Source of the DNA: Sphingobium sp. D43FB
GTDB taxonomy: Bacteria > Pseudomonadota > Alphaproteobacteria > Sphingomonadales > Sphingomonadaceae
DNA length: 64,000 nucleotides
Assembly (NCBI RefSeq): GCF_002312805.1
Contig: NZ_NMUA01000010.1
Coordinates: 94,459 to 158,458, forward strand
Reading direction: 5' to 3'
In this document: piece after piece, positions 9,523 to 17,543 of the stretch
How positions within the stretch are numbered: position 1 is the first letter of the stretch
Layout of the letters: each line of letters starts with the position of its first letter
The notes under the pieces: generated by a model
What the model was told of the DNA's origin: nothing
Seen by the model: only the letters and a program-made list of their open reading frames with translations
Databases searched by the model: none
Position numbers and translations under genes: made by a program

Positions 9523-10842
9523 CTAGTGTCCACCCGTGGGCTTGGGATGGATCATCGCCTCGAGCAAAGCATCGATCGAGATGACAGCCACTGTCGTGAA
9601 GCTGTCGGCGATCGCATAGGGCAGTATCAGGCTTCTACCATTCAAGAGTGCGCCGCAGCTATAGACTACATTGGGCACATAGCCGTCGCGTTCCTGTGGG
9701 CTTGGACGCAGGAGCGGCGTCGCCAGCCGACCGATGACCTTTGTCGGATCCTGTTTGTCGAGCAGGCAGGCGCCTATGCAATAATTGCGCACCGGCCCCA
9801 CGCCGTGGATCAGAACCAGCCATCCCTCGTCGATCTCGATTGGCGAGCCGCAATTGCCGAGCTGCACGAACTCCCAGACCCAACGCGGCGAGAGGATTTT
9901 GATGCCCGCGTCCCAGGTGTAGAGATCGTTCGACTTCAAGAGCCAGATATTCTCATGGTCGAGGCGACCGAGCATGACATATTGACCGTCGATCCGGCGG
10001 GGGAACAGCGCCATCCCTTTGTTGACGGCGGCGGGACCATGGAGCGGCGTGAGTTCAAACGTCTGAAAATCGGTAGTTCTGAGCAGTTCTGAGCGGATGT
10101 CCTCGCCACTAAAGGCCGTGTAGGTTCCCAGATAAGTAGGGTTGCCCTCCTCGTCCACGAACCGCACCATCCGCAAATCCTCGATGCCGTGCCGTTGCCG
10201 GAAGGTCGTGGGAAAAATGACGATCTCCGACAGGCTCTGGCTCTCTTTACAAAGCAGCCGGACGCCAGGATCGCCGGGCGCCCCACCTGGCATATTCTCG
10301 ATGCGGGGCGAAATAGCCTGAAGGCTGGCCGGATCAATGCTGACTATCCCCTCTCCCGTGCACAGACCCGTGCGAAAGGTGATAGAGGAAACATGCCCCT
10401 CCCCCACACCGCGCAAGGACAGGATGAAGCGGACTGCGCCTTTCGCCACGTTCCTCTGATCGGGATGCGCCACGATACTGGGATTGAACAGGGCCGCAGC
10501 CTCGAACGAATATTCTTCACAAAAATAGGCGCCGATAAGATGCGCCTGCGCCGTGCTCACGGCACGCGGATCGATCATCTGGCCATTGACTTCGTGATAG
10601 CGGCGCAAGAGCATATCCTCGATATTGCGATGGCGGTTGGACAGGCTGGCGACCACCCGTTCCAATTCTTCCGCAAGTTCGCTGTGCTCCAAGTTAAGAA
10701 CGCGATTGGCGAGGCACTGCGCCCGCGTCGGGTCCGTGCATCCGGCGCGTGGCGGATCGTCAGCCGGGATGAAAGGCCTGATGACCACTCGCGTGGGATC
10801 TGCGCGCAATTGCACCGGCAGATGCGTCACTATGAGATCCAC
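9523..10842 (-). CDS. Glycoside hydrolase family 130 protein (beta-mannoside phosphorylase-like)
   Basis: This 439-residue protein resembles the five-bladed propeller family GH130, which phosphorolyses or hydrolyses beta-mannosides. Recognisable parts are SFEAAALFNPSIV, DLRMVRFVDEEGNPTYLGTYTA, NKGMALFPRRIDGQYVMLGR, LGNCGSPIEIDEGWLVLIHGVG and the C-terminal YSCGALL segment. The start is a GTG at 10842 preceded by AAGGGG. The conserved element at 10950-10967 points to it. Together with the aldolase, isomerase and phosphoketolase it may mobilise stored or cell-envelope mannose for fermentation; that link is inferred. Confidence 0.8.
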   Translation of the reverse strand: MDLIVTHLPVQLRADPTRVVIRPFIPADDPPRAGCTDPTRAQCLANRVLNLEHSELAEELERVVASLSNRHRNIEDMLLRRYHEVNGQMIDPRAVSTAQAHLIGAYFCEEYSFEAAALFNPSIVAHPDQRNVAKGAVRFILSLRGVGEGHVSSITFRTGLCTGEGIVSIDPASLQAISPRIENMPGGAPGDPGVRLLCKESQSLSEIVIFPTTFRQRHGIEDLRMVRFVDEEGNPTYLGTYTAFSGEDIRSELLRTTDFQTFELTPLHGPAAVNKGMALFPRRIDGQYVMLGRLDHENIWLLKSNDLYTWDAGIKILSPRWVWEFVQLGNCGSPIEIDEGWLVLIHGVGPVRNYCIGACLLDKQDPTKVIGRLATPLLRPSPQERDGYVPNVVYSCGALLNGRSLILPYAIADSFTTVAVISIDALLEAMIHPKPTGGH

Positions 10843-10949
10843 AGGCCTTTGGCCCCTTAAAAAAAAGCGGGAAACTGAAAGGACGGTTTTGCTTACGGCG
10901 ATTGCGGCGAGCCACCGCGCTGGTCATGATCGGCAGAACCGGTCCGCGA

Positions 10950-10967
10950 TAGGCTCGGAAACTACCC
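10950..10967 (-). promoter_or_regulatory. FixJ-box-like element 4, upstream of GH130
   Basis: The minus strand reads GGGTAGTTTCCGAGCCTA, with two differences from the consensus at the edges. It lies 108 bp before the GTG at 10842 and is separated by only 7 bp from the oppositely oriented element 5. Confidence 0.65.
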
Positions 10968-10974
10968 AGCGCCT

Positions 10975-10992
10975 GAGTGTTTTCCGAAGCTC
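10975..10992 (+). promoter_or_regulatory. FixJ-box-like element 5, upstream of marC
   Basis: GAGTGTTTTCCGAAGCTC is a weaker copy, with the TTTCCGA core intact. It points at marC, 110 bp before its ATG. With element 4 it forms a tight divergent pair. Confidence 0.5.
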
Positions 10993-11101
10993 CCGGCCTT
11001 TCCCGATGAAGAGCAAGAGTGTGGAGCATAATCGCTTCAGTCCCGATCCGCGCCAGCAGGCACGGCATCGCCAGCCGCCCACCGCGCGATCGAGAGATTA
11101 A

Positions 11102-11795
11102 ATGGCTGATAGTTCCCTTCTTGCCATGTTCATGGCCTTGTTTGCTATCACTGCGCCAATCGCTGCCGTTCCGCTGTTCGTCGCGGCTACAGAAGGACAG
11201 TCGGACGGGCAACGACGGACGACGGCGATGATCGCTGCGGCGACCTTCCTGTTGGCAGCGATGGTGGCGTTGTTCGCCGGGAACGCCGCCCTCGCCTTCT
11301 TTGGGGTCGATGTAGCTGCCTTGCGGCTGGCCGGCATGGCTGTCGTCGCCGTTATAGGATGGCAAATGATCAACGCGCCGACGGTGGCCGCAGAGCCGCC
11401 AGGCGCTGCCGGATCGCAGCATCTCCACGCAGCGTCCAATACCCGGATCGTGCAAGCCGGCGCACAAGGCCGTCCATCGCCTTCGCCGCTTAGCATCGGC
11501 GTCACGCCGCTTGGCTTTCCCATTTATGCCGGACCCGGTGTCCTGTCAGTCGTTGTCGCCTGGGGCAGCGGCCCGGGAGCCCGTTTACATGATTGCAATC
11601 GCCGCCATCCTCGCCAACGCTGCTCTCATTCTCGGCCTCAACCTTGCGGCGACCCCGATCACGCGCATCATTGGCGCAGAGGCGTTGCTGGTAACCGAGA
11701 AGCTGTTCGGCCTCGTCGTCGTCGCGATCGCGGTGGGTGGTATGGCAAGCGCCCTCCTCATATTATTTCCCGGTCTGCAGAGCGTTACACGATGA
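11102..11795 (+). pseudogene. marC: MarC family membrane protein, frameshifted
   Basis: The first frame begins MADSSLLAMFMALFAITAPIA and carries the N-terminal helices and TPLGFPIYAGPGVLSVVVAW of the MarC family up to about 11560. The family sequence then continues in another frame (YMIAIAAILANAALILGLN to GMASALLILFPGLQ, ending at 11795). Together they make a normal MarC of about 230 residues with six helices, so a one-base indel lies near 11560-11580. If translated as is, the last helices would be replaced by an unrelated Arg/His-rich tail. MarC proteins are inner-membrane proteins of unknown function. Confidence 0.75.
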
Positions 11796-11907
11796 TGCGT
11801 TGGCCCCAATATCGCCGCCGGCCAGAAACGCACTCGCCAAGGCCGATCACGGAAATACGCTGTGGCGACCCGCTCCTGGGCGAGAGACGCCAGGACGGGG
11901 CGCGGCG

Positions 11908-12648
11908 ATGAAGCGCCTGGTTGCGTTCGATCTTGACGGTACGCTTGCTGAAAGCAAGCAGGCGGTCGACGCCGAAATGGCATCGCTTCTGGCGCGACTG
12001 ACGCACAGGCTAAGCGTTGCGGTTATTTCCGGCGGTGACTGGCCGCAATTCGAGGTCCAGCTTCTCGCGCAACTGGGCAAGGACGCCAATCTCACCCGTC
12101 TCTTTCTCATGCCTACCTCAGGCACCAAGCTTTACCGTTACAAGGACATATGGCGACAAATCTATGCGGACGCTCTGAGCGAGAGCGAGCGACATAAGAT
12201 CGTCGGTTCGCTTGAAGCAATCGTCGCTGCTTTAGGCTTTGCGCAGGAGAGGAGCTGGGGTGCCAGGATCGAGGACCGGGGCACCCAGATCACGTTCTCA
12301 GGCCTTGGCCAGGAGGCTCCGCCAGCCGCCAAGCTGGCTTGGGATCCGACCTTCGCAAAGCGGCAAAAGGTACAGGCGATGCTCACCCCGCTTATCCCGG
12401 GTTTTGTGGTGAGAATCGGCGGCTCGACTTCGGTCGACATCACGCGCGAAGGTGTGGACAAAGGCTATGGGATCACGAGGCTGGCAAAGGCCGCCGATCT
12501 TGCGCTTTCCGATATATTGTTCATGGGCGACGCCCTTTATCCCGGCGGCAACGACTATGCGGTACGTGGTGCTGGCGTGGACTGCATCGCGGTACGCGAT
12601 GTCGAAGAAACCAAACATATTCTCGAGGCTGTCCTGCTTTGCGGGTAA
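11908..12648 (+). CDS. HAD-IIB family hydrolase
   Basis: This 246-residue protein starts with the haloacid dehalogenase motif I, KRLVAFDLDGTLAES, in which both aspartates are present. Motif II is VISGGDW, the conserved lysine is in EGVDKGYG, and motif IV is FMGDALYPGGND. The order and cap type match HAD-IIB phosphatases such as phosphomannomutase-like and sucrose/trehalose phosphatases, so a sugar phosphate is the probable substrate. The ATG at 11908 lies about 110 bp behind the broken marC. It is followed by the element for the next operon. Confidence 0.83.
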   Translation: MKRLVAFDLDGTLAESKQAVDAEMASLLARLTHRLSVAVISGGDWPQFEVQLLAQLGKDANLTRLFLMPTSGTKLYRYKDIWRQIYADALSESERHKIVGSLEAIVAALGFAQERSWGARIEDRGTQITFSGLGQEAPPAAKLAWDPTFAKRQKVQAMLTPLIPGFVVRIGGSTSVDITREGVDKGYGITRLAKAADLALSDILFMGDALYPGGNDYAVRGAGVDCIAVRDVEETKHILEAVLLCG

Positions 12649-12682
12649 TGATCGGCGTACGTCCGCATGCGCGGCTAAAGTT

Positions 12683-12700
12683 GAGTAGTTTCCGAGGCTG
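12683..12700 (+). promoter_or_regulatory. FixJ-box-like element 6, upstream of the stress protein-acetate kinase operon
   Basis: GAGTAGTTTCCGAGGCTG differs from the consensus at one position. It is 87 bp upstream of the ATG at 12787, and a TAGGAA hexamer follows about 40 bp after its first G. Confidence 0.7.
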
Positions 12701-12786
12701 CCGGCGACAGGCCTGCAAAGGCTAGGAAAAGACGCTGCAGGAAACGGCACGACCGCTTCCCATGCCTTTAGCAAGATGAGGATATC

Positions 12787-13347
12787 ATGGAAAAACCCGA
12801 AGCCGTCGTTGCTGTCTTCTCCGATCATGCCGCAGCCGAGGCCGCCGTTAGAAAGCTCAATCTTGGCGGCTTCGATATCAAACATCTCAGTGTCGTGGGC
12901 AAAGGCTACCATGTCGACGAGCAGGTCGTGGGCTTCTACAATCAGGGCGACCGCGTCCGGTTCTGGGGGACAAGGGGCGCTTTGTGGGGCGGCCTTTGGA
13001 GCCTGTTCTTTGGGGGCGTCTTTCTTACGCTCCCGGTCGTTGGTCCCGTGATCATGCTCGGCTATCTGGCGGCGACCGCCGTGTCGGTCATCGAGGGGGC
13101 CGTCCTTGTCGGCGGCACGAGCGCGCTCGCAGCAGCGCTCTATGGGCTGGGGATCCCCAAGGACAGCGTGCTTGCCTATGAAACGGACATCAAGGCGGAC
13201 GCATTTCTGGTCATGGCCCACGACACACCGAGCCGGATCGCGCTTGCCAAGGCTATCCTTGAAACAGCCGACGTCACGCGTGTCGACGTCCATGCCGCGA
13301 CGCCCGACGCGCAGAAGAAACTCGAACTTGTGCACGATCATGATTGA
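12787..13347 (+). CDS. General stress protein with central membrane hairpin (DUF1269-like)
   Basis: This 186-residue protein has an N-terminal alpha/beta segment (VVAVFSDHAAAEAAVRKL, as in general stress protein 17M-type proteins), a glycine-rich hydrophobic centre (about residues 60-120: GALWGGLWSLFFGGVFLTLP then GYLAATAVSVIEGAVLVGG) that could form a membrane hairpin, and a C-terminal segment ending VHAATPDAQKKLELVHDHD. Such proteins are stress-induced, but their biochemical role is not known. It lies directly before acetate kinase, whose start overlaps or abuts its stop, so both are likely coupled. Confidence 0.75.
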   Translation: MEKPEAVVAVFSDHAAAEAAVRKLNLGGFDIKHLSVVGKGYHVDEQVVGFYNQGDRVRFWGTRGALWGGLWSLFFGGVFLTLPVVGPVIMLGYLAATAVSVIEGAVLVGGTSALAAALYGLGIPKDSVLAYETDIKADAFLVMAHDTPSRIALAKAILETADVTRVDVHAATPDAQKKLELVHDHD

Positions 13348-13355
13348 GGTCCGGC

Positions 13356-14594
13356 ATGTCTTCGTCCCGCATGGGAGCTGATCCGCCAAACGGCACTATC
13401 CTTGTATTCAACGCAGGGTCGTCCAGCCTGAAGTTCGCGCTTTTCGCCGGCGTCCCTGCCTTGGGTACGCTGATGCGGGGCGAGGTTACCGGTCTGGGCG
13501 AAAATCCGCATCTGGTGGCGCACGATGCCGCCGGTGTTCGTGTGGCCGATCAGCAATGGTCAGAGACAGGTGAGCAGGCTTTCAGCTCCGCGCTGGACGG
13601 CTTGCTTGCGCTGGTAGAGGCTATGCCGGGTCATGACCGTCTCGCGGCCGTGGGCCATCGCATCGTCCACGGGGGCGCTGACCATATCGCGCCCGAGTTG
13701 GTGACGCAGCCGCTGCTGGCCGCGCTCGAGACCCTCTTTCCGCTCGATCCGATCCATATGCCCCATAATCTTGCGCCGATCCGCGCCTTGGCCAAAGCAC
13801 GCCCCGATCTGAGCCAAGTCGCCTGTTTCGACACGGCCTTCCATCACACGATGCCGCGCCTTGCCCAGCACTTTGCCCTCCCGCGCGCCATCACCGATGC
13901 AGGGGTCAGGCGTTACGGATTTCATGGCCTTTCCTACGAATATATTGCCTGCCGTCTGGCGGCAGATAGTCCAGCCCTCGCCAACGGGCGCGTCATCGTC
14001 GCGCATCTTGGCGCGGGCGCGAGCCTATGCGCGCTCGACAAATGCGTGAGCATCGCCACCACTTTTGGCATGAGCGTGCTGGACGGCCTGATGATGGCGA
14101 CGCGATGCGGCAGTCTGGACCCGGGCGCCATTCTCTATCTGCTCAGGCTTGGACATCAGCCAGCCGACATCGAGGACATGCTCTACAATCGCTCGGGTTT
14201 GCTCGGCGTCTCCGGGATCAGCAGCGACATCCGCGTCCTGCTGGCCAGCAAGGCACCGCAGGCACGCGAAGCGATCGACCTCTTCACCTATCGGGTCGCG
14301 CTCGACATTGGTGCGATGACGAGCGCTCTTGGCGGCCTCGACGGCATCGTCTTCACAGCCGGGATTGGAGAACATGCGCCCGCTATCCGCACGGCCGTGT
14401 GCGAAAGGCTGCAATGGCTCGGCTTGGCGCTTGATGAGGCTGCCAATGACGCAGGGTCATCCCGCATCAGCATGACAAGCAGCAAGATCGACGTTCGCGT
14501 CATGGCGACCGACGAGGAAGCCATGATCGCACACCATAGCCTCGCCATAACCTGCAGTGCCAATGTCGCCCGAGCATCGGAGCCTACAGGCTAG
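13356..14594 (+). CDS. ackA: Acetate kinase
   Basis: This 412-residue enzyme converts acetyl phosphate and ADP to acetate and ATP. It shows the ASKHA phosphate 1 motif ILVFNAGSSSLKFALF, GHRIVHGG, the DTAFHHTMP strand, the YGFHGLSYEY segment and FTAGIGEHAP. The ATG at 13356 is preferred because GAGGT stands 5 bp before it; an in-frame TTG at 13344 is also possible. It follows the stress protein with 8 bp between. Its partner is the phosphoketolase at 6.2-8.7 kb, which makes acetyl phosphate, and together they yield ATP by substrate-level phosphorylation. No phosphotransacetylase gene is visible in the window. Confidence 0.93.
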   Translation: MSSSRMGADPPNGTILVFNAGSSSLKFALFAGVPALGTLMRGEVTGLGENPHLVAHDAAGVRVADQQWSETGEQAFSSALDGLLALVEAMPGHDRLAAVGHRIVHGGADHIAPELVTQPLLAALETLFPLDPIHMPHNLAPIRALAKARPDLSQVACFDTAFHHTMPRLAQHFALPRAITDAGVRRYGFHGLSYEYIACRLAADSPALANGRVIVAHLGAGASLCALDKCVSIATTFGMSVLDGLMMATRCGSLDPGAILYLLRLGHQPADIEDMLYNRSGLLGVSGISSDIRVLLASKAPQAREAIDLFTYRVALDIGAMTSALGGLDGIVFTAGIGEHAPAIRTAVCERLQWLGLALDEAANDAGSSRISMTSSKIDVRVMATDEEAMIAHHSLAITCSANVARASEPTG

Positions 14595-16059
14595 CCGAAC
14601 CCTTGTCCTGAAGCATTCTGAACACCGCCGGGAGACAATCTGGCAGATCCTCGGCAAGCAGGCCCGGCCCAAATTCCGCAGCTGCGGCGCCGTGCAGCCA
14701 GACGGCGGCCGCAGCGGCGAGAAAGGGGGGCATGCCCTGCGCAAGCAGCCCAAGGACAATACCTGCCAATACATCGCCAGCACCCGCCGTCGCCAGGCTG
14801 GGTGGCGCATTGGCGTTGATGATGGCCTGTCCATCGGGTGCGGCGATGACGGTGTCGCTGCCCTTGAGGATGACAATGGCGCCGCTTGCTGAGGCCGCAG
14901 CGCGCGCACGCGTCAATCGGTCGCCGCTGGTCTGGAACAGGCGAGCATATTCGCCGTCATGCGGCGTCAGCACACAGGGGCCAATAATGGCTTTAGTCAG
15001 CGCCTCTCTATCATCCTGGAACAGCGTGAGTGCGTCTGCATCGAGAACGACCGGCCGGCCGGTGGCGAGCATCGCCAGCGTTATGGCGTGCGTCTCGACG
15101 GTGATGCCGGCGCCAGGGCCTATGAGCATGGCCGAAATCCGCTGGTCGCCAAGCATTTCATGCATCTCGTCAGGGCTCGCAATGGGATGCACCATGATAC
15201 TCGTCAGCGCGGCTGCATAGACCGGCAGCGCAACAGGCGCGACCGCTACTGTGGTAAGGCCAGCGCCTGTCCGTGCAGCAGCGCGGGCGGCCATTCGGGC
15301 GGCTCCGGTCGCAGGATAACCGCCCCAGATGAGGGCATGTCCGCGGCTATATTTGTTGCTGCCATCGACCGGGCAAGGCAGCGCACCGCGCCAGAGGGAC
15401 GGCCCGTTCTCGAAAATGTCCGGCCCGAGCGCTTCGAGCACGGCCGCAGGCGTGCCGATATCCGCGACGACCACATCACCACATAGCCGTTTGCCAGGAA
15501 GCAGGAGGTGGCCGGGTTTCTTCCGAAAGAAGGTGACGGTCATCGCCGATGCGATCGCCCCTAAGGCAAGGCCGCTGTCACCCATTACGCCGCTGGGAAC
15601 ATCGATTGCAACGATCGGTATGCCCCGAGTGACCGACGCCGCCAGGATTTCTGCGGCGACTCCCTGCAGGGGGCGGTCCAGTCCCGCGCCAAATAGCGCA
15701 TCGACAACCAGTTCGGCACCATCGAGAACTGCACCATCCAATGGGGCGATCGAACCCTGCCAACGATCCGCATTCGTTTTTGCTTCGCCTTTCAGCTGCT
15801 CGCGTCTCCCAAGTAGGGCCAGTCGCACGGACCAGCCAGCATCGCCAAGCAGACGTGCCACGACGAAACCGTCGCCGCCATTATTGCCGGGCCCGCACAG
15901 GACGCTGACGGGCCGTGCCGTCCAGCGTCCTGTAATCGCCCGTGCAACCGCGGTGCCTGCATTCTCCATAAGTTCGAGCGAGGAGATGCCAGATACGAGC
16001 GCCAGGCGATCCGCCTCCCCCATCTGGTGAACAGTCAGAAGGGCGCGGGAAAGGTCCAT
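14584..16059 (-). CDS. nnr: Bifunctional NAD(P)H-hydrate repair enzyme (epimerase and ADP-dependent dehydratase)
   Basis: This 491-residue protein repairs hydrated NAD(P)H. The N-terminal YjeF domain (about 1-210) has GPGNNGGDGFVVARLL, and the C-terminal ribokinase-like dehydratase domain (about 225-485) has LTPHDGEYARLF and the anion-hole motif ATAGAGDVLAG. NAD(P)HX accumulates at high NAD(P)H or acid stress, which suits a fermentative gene set. The gene is the last of a minus-strand run (ADH, ALDH, pnt remnant, AdhP) with an 11-bp gap behind AdhP. Its 3' end overlaps the convergent ackA by 11 bp. Confidence 0.9.
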   Translation of the reverse strand: MDLSRALLTVHQMGEADRLALVSGISSLELMENAGTAVARAITGRWTARPVSVLCGPGNNGGDGFVVARLLGDAGWSVRLALLGRREQLKGEAKTNADRWQGSIAPLDGAVLDGAELVVDALFGAGLDRPLQGVAAEILAASVTRGIPIVAIDVPSGVMGDSGLALGAIASAMTVTFFRKKPGHLLLPGKRLCGDVVVADIGTPAAVLEALGPDIFENGPSLWRGALPCPVDGSNKYSRGHALIWGGYPATGAARMAARAAARTGAGLTTVAVAPVALPVYAAALTSIMVHPIASPDEMHEMLGDQRISAMLIGPGAGITVETHAITLAMLATGRPVVLDADALTLFQDDREALTKAIIGPCVLTPHDGEYARLFQTSGDRLTRARAAASASGAIVILKGSDTVIAAPDGQAIINANAPPSLATAGAGDVLAGIVLGLLAQGMPPFLAAAAAVWLHGAAAAEFGPGLLAEDLPDCLPAVFRMLQDKGSASL

Positions 16060-16070
16060 GCCGATGTCCG

Positions 16071-17102
16071 TTATGCGCTGGTAAAGTCAAGGACGACCCG
16101 GGACGGAACGTCGCCGCGCTCGAGCCGATGAAATATATCATTTATCGCGGACAGCGGCTGCAACTCGATGTCGGCTTTCACTTTCCCTTCAGCGGCAAAC
16201 GCCAAGGCCTCGGCCATATCCTTGCGCGTTCCTACAAACGATCCGCGGATGGTGATGCAGTTGGCCACGACGTCAAACAGGGGCACCGGAAACTCGCCTG
16301 GCGGCAGGCCGACGAGAACACATGTCCCATGCTTGCGCGTCATCGCGACGCCTTGGTTGAATGCTACGAGCGAGGGCGCGGTGATGAGGACACCATGAGC
16401 GCCGCCGCCGGTATCCTCCTTCAGCACCTGAGCGGGATGCCCATATTTCGCGTTTATGGTGAGGTCGGCGCCAAGGCGGGTGGCGTGCGCGAGCTTGCCA
16501 TCGTCGATATCGACGGCGCAGACCTTGAGGCCCATCGCCTTGGCATATTGGATGGCCAGATGCCCAAGGCCACCTGCACCCGATATGGCGATCCATTCGC
16601 CCGGCTTCGCGCCCGTTTCCTTGATGCCCTTATAGGTAGTGATCCCCGCGCAGATAAGCGGCGCGGCTTCCTTCGGGCCCAGTCCCTTGGGGATATGGGC
16701 GACATAGTTGGGATCGGCGACAACATATTCGGCAAAACCGCCATCGCGCGTATAGCCGCCAAATTCCGCGTCAGCGCAGACGGTTTCCCAGGAGGACAGG
16801 CAATATTCGCAATGCCCGCAGGCGGAATAGAGCCAGGGCACGCCGACCCTATCGCCTTCCTTCACGACGGACACGCCGGCACCCAAAGCTACGACGATGC
16901 CAATGGCTTCATGGCCCGGCGTGAAGGGCAGGCTGGGTTTGATGGGCCAATCGCCTTTGGCGGCATGAAGATCGGTATGACAGACCCCGCACGCCTCGAC
17001 TTTGACCAGGATCTGGCCTGGCCCTGCCTCGGGAATGTCGCAGGATCGAAGCACGAGCGGTTGTCCGAACTGTTCGACGAAGGCGGCTTGCATCTGGGCC
17101 AT
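16071..17102 (-). CDS. adhP: Alcohol dehydrogenase AdhP
   Basis: This 343-residue zinc enzyme interconverts ethanol (or propanol) and aldehyde with NAD. Catalytic zinc ligands are in CGVCHTDLHAAKGDWP and PGHEAIG; the structural zinc loop is CGHCEYCLSSWETVC; the Rossmann motif is SGAGGLGHLAIQYAKAMG. Length and sequence match AdhP of enteric bacteria. It is cotranscribed with nnr behind it. Upstream there is only the pntA/pntB scar, and the ALDH further on. As part of a fermentative set it would regenerate NAD+ by reducing acetaldehyde. Confidence 0.91.
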   Translation of the reverse strand: MAQMQAAFVEQFGQPLVLRSCDIPEAGPGQILVKVEACGVCHTDLHAAKGDWPIKPSLPFTPGHEAIGIVVALGAGVSVVKEGDRVGVPWLYSACGHCEYCLSSWETVCADAEFGGYTRDGGFAEYVVADPNYVAHIPKGLGPKEAAPLICAGITTYKGIKETGAKPGEWIAISGAGGLGHLAIQYAKAMGLKVCAVDIDDGKLAHATRLGADLTINAKYGHPAQVLKEDTGGGAHGVLITAPSLVAFNQGVAMTRKHGTCVLVGLPPGEFPVPLFDVVANCITIRGSFVGTRKDMAEALAFAAEGKVKADIELQPLSAINDIFHRLERGDVPSRVVLDFTSA

Positions 17103-17129
17103 GGGATATCCTTTAGTGAAGGGAAGAGA

Positions 17130-17501
17130 TCAGGCGGCGACGGAAAGACCGAGCCCGCGCACGGCTTCGATCATCTTGGCGAGGACGGCCTGGGCGTCGC
17201 CATAGACCATGTTGCAATTATCCCCTTCGACGCGGCTATTGACGATGCCGGCATAGCCCTTCTCTTCGCCACGGTCAGGACCGCGAGCACCACATCGGCG
17301 TCGCCAACCAGCGCCTCCTGATCCACGGCAATCGCAACCCCTGCATAGGCAGTGTCGGGAAGGTCGATGCCGCTCCCGGCCACGCTTTCCATATGGAAGC
17401 CTGCCGCCCAGCTGGACGATCTTTGGGACGAGCCCTGGAACGAGCGCCACACGACGCTGATGGGTCTGCGTTTCCTTGAGGACGGTGATATTCACGTACA
17501 T
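17130..17501 (-). pseudogene. Remnant of NAD(P) transhydrogenase genes (5' end of pntA joined to 3' end of pntB)
   Basis: Reading the minus strand, MYVNITVLKETQTHQRRVAL and the following VPGLVPKIVQLGG match the start of the alpha subunit (PntA). A frame change then gives FHMESVAGSGIDLPDTAYAG and EALVGDADVVLAVLTVA, still PntA N-domain. After about 100 codons the first frame resumes with EKGYAGIVNSR...DNCNMVYGDAQAVL, which matches the extreme C-terminus of the beta subunit (PntB), where GYAG..N and GDAK are conserved. The roughly 900 intervening codons are missing. No functional proton-translocating transhydrogenase can be made from this piece. Confidence 0.75.
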
Positions 17502-17543
17502 GTCGATGCTCCGATTGCGGGCCGATGATTGCGCGACCTTGGG

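Noticed and set aside
16128..17321. Long plus-strand open frame (397 codons) across adhP
   Set aside because: It is antisense to a clear zinc alcohol dehydrogenase with all family motifs; its product has no recognisable domain and the length results from high GC content.
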